NCBI RefSeq assembly: GCF_000003605.2
Contig: NW_003135353.1
Span: forward strand, 385,000 to 410,857
Source: Saccoglossus kowalevskii
Lineage: Eukaryota > Hemichordata > Enteropneusta > Harrimaniidae
DNA length: 25,858 nucleotides
Direction of reading: 5' to 3'
Shown here piece by piece: positions 17,830 to 25,858 of this stretch. The position numbers and the translations under genes were made by a program. The notes beneath the pieces are model-generated. The model was not told where the DNA came from. It saw only the letters and a list, made by a program, of their open reading frames with translations, and ran no database searches. Each line of letters begins with the position of its first letter. Position 1 is the first letter of the stretch.

Positions 17830-19116
17830 TTATGCCGACGCATGTGTGGTTATGTGCCTTTTGAGATTACAAAGGTGAGTGAAACATTTACCGCACAATT
17901 CACATAAATATGGTTTCTCTCTAGTGTGTATTCTCATATGTCTCATAAGATGGCCTTTCTCAGCAAACTTCTTTCCACAGTGTTCGCATAGATACGGCTT
18001 CTCACCTGTATGCTTTCTCATGTGAATTATCATAGAGTACTTCTGATTAAAACGCATACCACATTCTTGGCAGTTGTAAGGCTTCTCACCAGTATGAACC
18101 CTCCTGTGTTTTCTCAAAGTACCCTTCTCAGCAAATGTCGCTGGACACACCTCACAATTGTATGGTTTTTCACCGGTGTGAACACGCTCATGAATTCTCA
18201 GAGTACCGCTCTCGACAAAAGTCAGATGACAGTACTTACAGGGATATGGTCGTTCACCAGTATGTAGTCTTATGTGTCTAGTCAGACTACCCTTTTCTCC
18301 AAACTTCCTTCCACAGTGCTTGCATACAAATGGTTTCTCACCTGTATGCACCCTTATATGTATCCTTAAATGAGTTTTTTGAAAAAACATTTTTGCACAA
18401 AGTTCACATTTGTATTCTTTCTGTTTCTTTCTGCATACTTTTCTTTTTTTCTTTTCATTATCGTCTATTTCTGCAGGATCAGTGTCGCTGGAACTCAGAC
18501 ATGGTTTCTCATCAGTGTGTATTTCCACAAGATCAGAAGCATTCGAATTCTGAAATGTTTTGTCTTTAGTATGCATTTCTACAGGATCAGTATCACTGGA
18601 ACTTTGACATGGTTTCTCATCAGTATGCATTTCTACAGGATCAGTATCACTGGAACTTTGACATGGTTTCTCATCAGTATGCATTTCTACAGGATCAATA
18701 TCACTGGAACTTTGACATGGATTCTCTTTAGTATGGATTTCCACAGGATGAGTAGCACTAGACTTCTGACATAGTTTTTCATCAGAGTGTTTATCTTCGG
18801 AATCAGTGTCACTGGAACTCAAACATGGTTTCTCATCAGTGTGTATTTCCACAAGATCAGGAGCACTAGAATTCTGAAATGTTTTGTCTTTAGTATGCAT
18901 TTCTACAGGATCAGTATCACTGGAACTTTGACATGGATTCTCTTTAGTATGGATTTCCACAGGATGAGTAGCACTAAACTTCTGACATGGTTTTTCATCA
19001 GAGTGTTTATCTTCGGAATCAATGTCACTGGAATTCTCACAAGTTTTCCCATCGGTATGCATTTCCACCGGATCAATATCTCTTGAATCCTCTTGATACT
19101 TGTTTTTATCACCCAT
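17830..19116 (-). CDS. C2H2 zinc-finger protein with 12 N-terminal 18-residue repeats
   Basis: A 428-residue protein in one coding exon, starting ATGGGTGAT and ending HASA-TAA. Residues 11-226 are twelve 18-residue acidic repeats, typical unit SSDTDPVEMHTDEKPCQS. Residues 221-233 are basic (KKKRKVCRKKQK), a likely nuclear localisation signal. Residues 235-428 hold seven tandem C2H2 fingers at a strict 28-residue spacing with TGEKP-type linkers, each with intact C-x2-C and H-x3-H. Helix positions -1/2/3/6 read QTHI, EGSR, EGTI, EGTK, QYSI, EGHR, HCNR. No BTB, KRAB or SET domain is visible. The likely role is sequence-specific DNA binding in the nucleus; target and orthologue are unknown. The SSSDTD blocks are good CK2 phosphorylation candidates. 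Confidence 0.92.
   Translation of the reverse strand: MGDKNKYQEDSRDIDPVEMHTDGKTCENSSDIDSEDKHSDEKPCQKFSATHPVEIHTKENPCQSSSDTDPVEMHTKDKTFQNSSAPDLVEIHTDEKPCLSSSDTDSEDKHSDEKLCQKSSATHPVEIHTKENPCQSSSDIDPVEMHTDEKPCQSSSDTDPVEMHTDEKPCQSSSDTDPVEMHTKDKTFQNSNASDLVEIHTDEKPCLSSSDTDPAEIDDNEKKKRKVCRKKQKEYKCELCAKMFFQKTHLRIHIRVHTGEKPFVCKHCGRKFGEKGSLTRHIRLHTGERPYPCKYCHLTFVESGTLRIHERVHTGEKPYNCEVCPATFAEKGTLRKHRRVHTGEKPYNCQECGMRFNQKYSMIIHMRKHTGEKPYLCEHCGKKFAEKGHLMRHMRIHTREKPYLCELCGKCFTHLCNLKRHITTHASA
17833..18414 (-). other. seven-finger C2H2 DNA-binding domain
   Basis: Fingers start at residues 235, 263, 291, 319, 347, 375 and 403. Fingers 2, 3, 4 and 6 share an E-x-G pattern at helix positions -1 to 2, suggesting duplication from one ancestor. 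Finger 6 has an altered linker (HTREKP). The protein ends three residues after the last zinc ligand. Confidence 0.93.
18439..19086 (-). repeat. coding 54-bp minisatellite, 12 units
   Basis: Twelve contiguous 54-bp units encode residues 11-226 of the zinc-finger protein with no length change. Units 2-5 and units 6, 7, 10, 11 are the same four types in the same order, with units 8 and 9 inserted. That points to duplication of a four-unit block plus later single-unit amplification. The HTDEKP stretch in the units is nearly identical in DNA to the finger linkers downstream. Confidence 0.95.
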
Positions 19117-19185
19117 ATTGCAGTATTAGTGCGTTGTAACTACTACTGAAGCTTCACAAGTCTGTTGTTTTGTTTATTGCATGAC
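19117..19185 (-). other. zinc-finger gene 5' leader with probable 3' splice site
   Basis: Upstream of the start codon the coding strand shows TTTCTTTATTTCAG with its AG at 19186-19187, a good acceptor. The ATG exon probably begins at 19185 with about 69 nt of untranslated leader, so at least one noncoding exon would lie further upstream. No in-frame upstream coding extension is suggested. Confidence 0.5.
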
Positions 19186-19982
19186 CTGAAATAAAGAAAT
19201 CAGATATTATAAAGTGAAAGTGAACATACATGTAAATAACATTAACACATTCAATCAAAATCATGTATCATGTGGTCGGCATGGTGACAACTAAAAGCCT
19301 TTAAGTATGTACACTACAAATGTATGTATTATCTGACAAAAGGATACATTATATTGTCTGCCAATTTTCAAAACTATTTTAGATCTAACAATCACCTCAG
19401 GAAATGAGTTTAGAAGAGGGTACAAATTAAGTTCTGAAAGCAGCATTCTACAACTTGCCAGCCTAAATAGCAATTTAAAAAATGATGATATAATTTAAGC
19501 AATCATATATATATGATGTATACTATATATACATATAAATAATGTCACTAATCAGCACACAGTTAACACCTCTGATGAGGTCCAGAAAACCCTAATATAT
19601 TACTGTTAGGAGATCCAAAACCAGACATGGCAAATGCCTTGGTAAAAAAAATACAGATTTTCCTTACAGTATTCCTATACGCTCAGGCAATTTTCAACAA
19701 ATTTTGAACTCACTGCAGAGAAATTTTGTTATTTAAGACAAATAACCCATTGTATTAATAATTTATTCATTCATAAACGCCACTAATGTGACTGTTGTTA
19801 GAAACCTTGCCAAATTTATTTTCTATGCAACTAAGAAATGCAATTGCAAAAGATAGATTATTAGTAGGTATTATTGTAATGCAAATTTCTGTTTATTTGC
19901 GTTCTCGGTTGCAAATTTTAGCATAAACAGTTATTAATCGCTCTGTAATACATTCTTGATGACATATGTTACTTGTACTTAT

Positions 19983-20030
19983 AGGCCGGTGGCCTCTGTA
20001 CCTTGAATAAATAAATATATATATATATTA
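19983..20030 (+). mobile_element. possible retroposon 3' tail
   Basis: GGCCGGTGGCCTCTGTACCT followed by TGAATAAATAAATATATATA resembles the 3' ends of non-LTR/SINE copies in invertebrates, which finish in a TGAATAAATAAAT-type tail. No upstream body was recognised, so this is weak. Confidence 0.3.
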
Positions 20031-20350
20031 AATTAATATCTGCAGTTTCTTATTAGCACTTGCAACCCAATATTATATGCTAGTTGATTTGAACACTCAG
20101 TAATACCTGTTTAAATATGATCTCACTGTCTACAGTACAATCATAACTTAACTTTCAAGTTGGCTCCTGGTTTTTCATAAATACTTGGGAATCATTGTAG
20201 TACATAACATGAGATAAAGGCAGATTACATTGAACAATATAAATATCTCATAGATTTGAAAGCAAGCTAGCTTAAAGCAAAGACACTAGAAAATACGTAA
20301 AACGCAAGCTACTGATACAATACACAGGAAACAAAAAAAGCTGAGCGGAT

Positions 20351-20470
20351 GTGATCACGTGACTTCCAGTGTTTATGCACTGGCCTAAGTAACTGTTTAT
20401 CTATCATGCGACCTGTCGGTAACAGTGACTTCCGTTCTTTTGTTCCAACGCAGAGTTGCATTTCCGTGTA
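20351..20470. promoter_or_regulatory. promoter-like cluster (E-box, ETS motifs)
   Basis: Overlapping palindromes GTGATCAC and TCACGTGA (20351-20362) contain a CACGTG E-box. ACTTCCG (20428-20434) and a nearby TTTCCG are ETS-type sites. The stretch is richer in CpG than its surroundings and lies about 1.2 kb upstream of the zinc-finger leader exon, where a first exon could be. The assignment rests on motifs and position only. Confidence 0.3.
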
Positions 20471-22784
20471 TTTTTTAGTGTCATTGCTTGAAGCCAGCTG
20501 ATAGACAGTTAAAGTGCCTGTGCAATGCCCACCCTCACGTTTCCCATTTTAGATCTGTGTCCCACTGAAATGGACAGTATTGATTTTTTTACTGAAAATG
20601 ATTACTCGTATCCAAGTAAATTTGGGATATTTCTTGTGTTGTAGCCACGCCCACCTATCCTGAAACGGTCGACTGTTTCCGGATTTCCGACTCTCGCCGA
20701 AAGTGCGCCACCAAATGACAAAATGTGAGAGGAAGTCATACCCCTGAGCAGTAATAGCACTGGTCATTCAGTATACTTTTAAACGATATACATTTTTCGG
20801 TCGGCGTTTTTCTTTCTTTTTTTCGTCTATTTTTTTTTTTTTGAGAGAGAGTTTTTAGATGTTATGTTGTGGGCAGTTGCAGTGAAACGTATAGTCAAAG
20901 TGTATGTATTCACACATTTCTAATCGATCCGAAGGTGTGACATCAGTGGACGAAAGCCACTTAACCTCAGATTCTTTTTTTTGTTTTGGAAAAACTGTCC
21001 TCGTCCATGAAAAAAAACACAACTAGGTTTAAAGAGAAACGCCAACAACGTAAACCTGGCGCAACACTTTTGAAAGAAATAGATTCCGGACCAGCCCATG
21101 ATCACCAAGGCGGATTTCAGAAGAGAGAGACGTCCGGCAAGTTTTTCAAATGAGTTGACTTTTTTTGCGATCCTGATTATCGTTTTATAGAGACCATTTA
21201 GTCCCTCAGTGTTAAGTAAAAGGTAGCAATAATTCTGACAGTGACACGAAAATGAAGCTTCGGGCAAACAGGAAATTACACAGCCCTTACACACTGCTAA
21301 TTGTTTTCATTTTCGAAGGCTAAAAGTTTCTGAATTGTTTGGTGATTGGTGTTGAATGTCGAATTCACACCTCTGTTTTTTTTTTACCTCCATGCTTGCA
21401 GCTTGATCTGCGAAATAATTTATGAAATAAGAATCCGGGCTTGGTCAATGTGTTTCCACCAAATAAAGTTTTAATATGATGTTATAATTATGACAATCAC
21501 GCCATGGATCACGCTAACTCGAATCCACTCTGAATTTATCTGTATGTGTGTCGATCTCGATTATTTTTGTTATCCAATTAAACGCCGCTTTCAACGCACT
21601 TGCCCTCGTTGTGACTCGACGCGTTCACCTATTTCAACAAAATGTCAATTTATTTCCACGCGGCTGTCATTTATTTAGTAACTGTGATTTGTCGTTTTTT
21701 TTTAATTATTTTATAGTGATCACTATAGTCTAATGTTTAGAATGTCAAAATATGTTCTCTTTTAATTTAAATTTGAAAGTTTTACTCAGACGATCGATGA
21801 AATAAAACAGTGTAGTGACGTGCCGAGTAACCTGCTAAATAGCGAGATAATTCTGACGTCAAATTCTATTTTGTCCAGCGACAGTGTACAAACGTGCGCC
21901 GGTGTCAGTGACAATCATGGTGACCAGCTACACCAGAACGGACATATTTCGCATCTAACTTAACCCCATGCAACAAAAAATGATACTATGTGTTCATTAT
22001 GGTCCATTCTTCCTCGACGAACAAGTACATCTGTACATAAGTGACAATTTAGTCAAAGACGAGAAAACTGCACAAGAAATTTGCCTTATTTACAATTATC
22101 GGCAATGCATGCGACTTCCCCTTCTGACGTCACAAGGGGAATTTCTGTATGCAAATGAGAAGCTAATGAGGAGCCTCGTTTTAAAATACACAAAAATAAA
22201 GTTGCCGTAGACTGAGTTTAAAACACATTTTTTCACTTAAAAAAATAATTCATGCTTAGAAACATAAAAATTAATAATATTTATGTATCAATGGATAATT
22301 TTAGGCGTGAAAATAGCAGCCATTTCATAGGCACTTTAAATGTTATGCTAGGCTTGGACTATATGTATGACACAACAGGAACATACATGTACACAATTAC
22401 TGGGGATAGGATGTTTTTGTTATGTATTTTATTTCATTTATACATACATTACTATATGTTAGTGATTGGTAAATATTGTTATTTGATTTGAGATTCCTTG
22501 CTTTTGTTTGTCTCATTTTTAACTAAATAACTAAAATGGTAAATAAGCATTATGCTATAAACATTAAAGAAATTTACAGGGATAGAAAATTTAGATTTGA
22601 ATGAAGAGAAATAATATATTTATTGAATTGACCAGGACCACATTATACATAAATAATATAAATGAAAATTAACTAATGTTGTTGAAATGTGGAATTATTT
22701 AGATGCAAACATGGATTTAAAAACTTCAACAGAAACCTAGAATTTATTTCAACCTTGTTATTTGCCATCTGGCAGGCGAATTTC

Positions 22785-22829
22785 TACATTTTATCACAGT
22801 CCCTCTATGTGATAAAGGGACTGTGATTT
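22785..22829. mobile_element. minimal two-ended element with flanking 7-bp repeats
   Basis: CACAGTCCCT and AGGGACTGTG face each other around a short CTATGTGATAA spacer, a perfect 12-bp stem if the adjoining AT bases are included (22793-22804 with 22816-22827). ATTTTAT flanks both sides. The left arm shares the 15-mer CACAGTCCCTCTATG with 11676-11690. It looks like a DNA transposon reduced to its two ends. Confidence 0.6.
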
Positions 22830-23506
22830 TATAGATAAGTCTTGAAAGTCAGTGAATTCAACTGATATTTCAAAACTAAGCGTCACGATGGTCAGTTTTA
22901 TTTTAAGTTTAGGGTTGAGCAATACAAATACAGTTTCATGAAAGTTTCTGGAAATTTCAAATACTTTGCAAATGCAGGGATTTTTTAAACAAGGGAACAG
23001 GCGCACAGCGCCCTCATGCCATGGCCATGTGCCCCCTTACCCCTGGAAGCAGTAACCAGTCTTGTGATTGGTTGTTGACAAATGCTGAACAGGCCACGCC
23101 TCCAACTGTGTCATGCCTTCGGACTAACCGTTAGGAATTCCTAAATGGAGTCAATTTGTGTAGTTTTCTTGATTTATTCTGCAGATATCGGTAAAATGTA
23201 GGTAAGGATTTGGCGGAATTTGAAGGAGCAACTAATATTCTTCAACCTGGTATTTTTTTTAGATTTAATTTTTTCGTCTGTTTTTTCGAGTTTAAAAAAT
23301 GTGAGCTGGCTGGAGCCTTCATCCCTTGTTCTTACACTAGATACCAGCCGAAAAAAAAAAATTGTTATATGTGCCGGTGGCAGGGTATTTTTTTATTCCA
23401 CATTTTAAGATAAGAACTAGATAAATGAAATCGACCATCCATGGATTTGATTTTACAGCGGTCATGCTTTTCTTACTCTTTCAATTGAAGAGTAGCTTTT
23501 AAAATA

Positions 23507-23529
23507 TGAAAAAATAAATAAATAAATAG
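23507..23529 (+). repeat. (AAAT)n simple repeat
   Basis: About five AAAT units. Confidence 0.85.
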
Positions 23530-24428
23530 TTCTGATTGATTTATTTTATTTCCAGCCCTCGAGTGACTATAAGTTTAAGTAGACATGCAACTTTGACTGA
23601 TGACCCCTGACCTTACAGCTGAAGACCCAACTCTGGGATTACCGTACTATTGTGGAACACAAATATTCGAACGCACCGGCCCCATGATAAGCACAGTCAT
23701 ATTTCACCACAGAGACAACGCTATGGAGACACAATCAACATAACTGAACGGTTAATACCGGTTGGACATGCTATGTTCGATTGAATCTTGCTTAGAATCT
23801 CCTCACTATTATCAGGAGTTCATACCACATCAAATAGAAATAACTCACCTATCTTATCCTTTTTTCCCTACGGGTATTTTGTTGAATTGCTCACAGACAA
23901 TGATCACGGGGGCCATCTTGAATCCGATATGAGTCGCCCTCTACAGATGACCTTTGAAAATAGCTATTATAACTTGTTGACCATAGATGGCGCTGTGGAT
24001 AATGAGCGAAAATGTTTTTTGTTTGACGCGAAAAAGAACAAGAAACTGAGAGTTGAAATAACATGAAAACATGTCACAGTCATTTCATTTGCTTCATTTC
24101 TTTGAATAGCCAGAAAAATGCGGGTTTTTTTTCGTTTTTTTTCTGGGGAATAAGTTAGATAATTAAATATGGCAATTTTGCTCAGCCAACATATTTATCA
24201 TTAACTACGTGTTTTATTTTATTTTATTTTCCGTGCTCGAAACATTGACTATATATAACTTACTGTATTAGAGTACAAGCATATACCAGCTTTGAGTATT
24301 GAATGTTGCTACAACAACTACAAACGCTGGTTTAAATTACCGTGATTCACTTTCACATATGTTCTATGCTGGACCGACATAAGATGTAAAACATCTTTTC
24401 AAGGCAGAGGCCACCATACAGCATCGTT

Positions 24429-24569
24429 TACTGTAAAATGCCAAATTTTCGCTTGGTTTAAATTTCACTGAAATAGCATTTCGAGCATATTCAGTGGGTT
24501 TTATATTCACGGTTTTGTCATTAATAAACTAAATTTAAACCCAGTGAATAATTAACCATTTTACAGTAC
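24429..24569. mobile_element. MITE, TACTGTAAAATG ends (copy B)
   Basis: 141 bp with perfect 12-bp ends TACTGTAAAATG / CATTTTACAGTA, then the same GGTTTAAATTTCACTG and ATATTCAGTGGGTTTTA core as copy A. It is a shorter, internally deleted relative. Confidence 0.85.
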
Positions 24570-25348
24570 TTACACGTTGCGGCACACTGTCGAGTACGGA
24601 ACAGTTATACCAGTCTCATTTTGCGTGAAATATGACCGATAGATAACCTTCACTTTAGCTCGCCGCGTCTCTTGGTTGGTATGCATGGACAGTTTTTAAA
24701 AAAAGTTTTAAGCGTAGAATGTTTCTCGGTTAATAGACTGGTGCCGTATTTGTACCACGGCTGACTTGGATTAGCCAATGGAAATGTTTGTGGTTATATG
24801 TCATCGGGAATTCGATGTCATCTGTTTTAATGTCGTGATCGCGACAATCGCGTTGTTCGGGACGTTCTGTCTTACTTTTGCTTCAGGCAACAAAGCAAAC
24901 AAGTTTTTTGTTCATAGTCCTCCACTTTTTAAAGCGATTATTCTGCATATTTCAGTTAGTGTCTCTGTTCATTTTTTGTAACTATGTTGAAATGTCTATT
25001 TCACTGTGTTTCCAAGTGAAAAGAACAACGTGAATGTGTTTTTTTCTGTTTTAATACAGTTGCTTTACAATACTTTCGCTATGAAATGTATGGACAGCAA
25101 GTCACAGAGAGCGCCATTCATTAAAGTCATTACTAGGGTTATTCTAACATGATTGTGAGTAATATTTTCTATCTTTTATTAACAGAAGACCCTCGCGATC
25201 AAGATGTTGTGAAGCATGCTTGGTAAAGGCGGAATTCAAGTGCAGGGACGTCGATCCATTTTGAAAAGTGAGGGGGAAACTTTTGTGTCCGCGTAAACGG
25301 CCAATGTCCGCGCTTGCGGAGGGGGGTGTCTGAGACGGGGGGACTGCC

Positions 25349-25412
25349 CTATGTTCCGACATCTCTATGTTCCGACACCACTATGTTCCGACACCCCTAT
25401 GTTCCGACACAC
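25349..25412 (+). repeat. 4 x 16-bp tandem repeat
   Basis: Four exact-length units of CTATGTTCCGACACCN: the twelve leading bases CTATGTTCCGAC and the A after them are the same in all four, and only the last three bases vary. It directly follows a G/C-rich stretch (25285-25348) unlike its surroundings, probably part of a larger mobile or satellite-derived unit. Confidence 0.95.
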
Positions 25413-25575
25413 AGTATACTTGTGTCAAACTTAATCTGACTAGTCGTGCGTGACCTTTTACTACCTTGATATAACCAGGATGTCCTGTGGGTTAATACTG
25501 GAAATCCAACTGTAGTGTAGTCCGGCCATGATGCTCGAAAGTCCGTGAAGGCGGGATCTTGCATAATGTTATTGG

Positions 25576-25735
25576 ATAATTATCAGAGAATTATCAAACA
25601 ATGTTGCCCATTGTATCATTCTAATACTTCGACAATTATTTGACAATATCCGTGTCTGTTGGATAAGGTTCCAACCTTAAATCCTCCGATTGCCTAACTA
25701 TCGAAGTTTTAGATCGATAATTATCGGAGAATTAT
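25576..25735. repeat. paired AT-rich repeats around a perfect palindrome
   Basis: ATAATTATC(A/G)GAGAATTAT occurs at 25576-25594 and 25717-25735. Between them TAAGGTTCCAACCTTA (25664-25679) is a palindrome with a 2-base centre. It may be the edge of an element continuing past the window. Confidence 0.7.
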
Positions 25736-25858
25736 TTTACCTTTTTTTATGAAAGTTGTACTTCGATATTCATCAGTCGCGGAATTGCAAGGTTGCCGTT
25801 TACATCCGGCAGCACCTTTCCAATTTTATCTACATATTAATTAAAATCATTTATTTAT

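Larger units (their letters stand above)
19200..25858. other. upstream region with no supported protein gene
   Basis: About 6.6 kb upstream of the zinc-finger leader. It holds scattered promoter-like words, simple repeats, the mobile elements listed separately, and short open frames without family resemblance, several of which start at non-ATG codons. CRE-like TGACGTCA words occur at about 21854 and 22126. Confidence 0.55.

Noticed and set aside
18010-19112. Plus- and minus-strand open frames over the zinc-finger exon
   Set aside because: They are alternate frames of the 54-bp repeat and the fingers; repeats keep all frames open together.
20920-21294. 124-codon minus-strand open frame
   Set aside because: It opens with GTG rather than ATG, lacks any recognisable motif, and has no splice or promoter context.
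21968-22210. 80-codon plus-strand open frame after CRE-like sites
   Set aside because: It has an ATG, but an earlier ATG at about 21918 opens a separate 13-codon frame. The product has no recognised family and the length is expected by chance in AT-rich DNA.
23788-24066. 92-codon plus-strand open frame
   Set aside because: The start codon is TTG, and the product lacks family resemblance or domain features.
25144-25362. 72-codon minus-strand open frame rich in Pro/Ser
   Set aside because: It overlaps the GC-rich block and tandem repeat; composition explains the openness.
1-25858. CRISPR array, tRNA, rRNA or snRNA genes
   Set aside because: No regularly spaced repeat/spacer pattern and no convincing tRNA B-box or known snRNA/rRNA core was found by eye on either strand.

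Overview
The window is eukaryotic nuclear DNA from an animal. It is AT-rich and gene-sparse, with GT-AG introns and many short inverted-repeat elements. The two recognisable genes are a multi-exon Elongin A gene and a C2H2 zinc-finger gene. The intron density and repeat style suggest a marine invertebrate (deuterostome or lophotrochozoan). I cannot fix the phylum from sequence alone.

Left part (about 1-11700, minus strand): nine consecutive coding exons of Elongin A (ELOA/TCEB3), from the start codon at 11586 to an exon ending at 1490. The rest of the C-terminus lies beyond position 1. Reading order is: TFIIS N-terminal (LW) domain (exons 1-3), a long Lys/Glu-rich linker (exon 3), a conserved proline-containing stretch (exon 4), the Elongin B/C-binding BC box (exon 6), and the conserved Elongin A core after it (exons 7-9). 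All nine exons join in phase, giving 492 codons plus one base. The introns hold a candidate 39/48-nt in-frame microexon just after the BC box, a decayed RecQ-like helicase fragment, a minisatellite touching a splice donor, a G-rich tract and several repeats.

Middle (about 11700-17830): no convincing gene. It holds a foldback element, a dispersed repeat also present in ELOA intron 9, two MITE-like elements with TACTGT(A/G)AAAT ends, a CpG-rich island bounded by 13-bp inverted repeats, and a long hairpin. Much of 13300-17000 is very AT-rich.

17830-19116 (minus): a 428-residue C2H2 protein encoded in one coding exon. It has twelve 18-residue acidic repeats, a basic nuclear-localisation-like patch, and seven C2H2 fingers. 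The repeats look like amplified finger linkers (HTGEKP became HTDEKP). A 5' untranslated exon boundary and a possible promoter lie upstream.

Right part (about 19200-25858): no supported protein gene. I see a retroposon-like tail, promoter-like motifs near 20350-20470, a tiny two-ended element at 22793-22827, another MITE copy, a 4 x 16-bp tandem repeat, and palindromic AT-rich sequence at the end.

Both genes encode nuclear proteins: ELOA acts in RNA polymerase II elongation and ubiquitin ligation, and the zinc-finger protein probably binds DNA. Nothing in the sequence shows that they work together, and no compact novel multi-gene system is visible. The most interesting signals are the candidate BC-box-adjacent microexon, the linker-derived repeat array, and the micro-element footprints.
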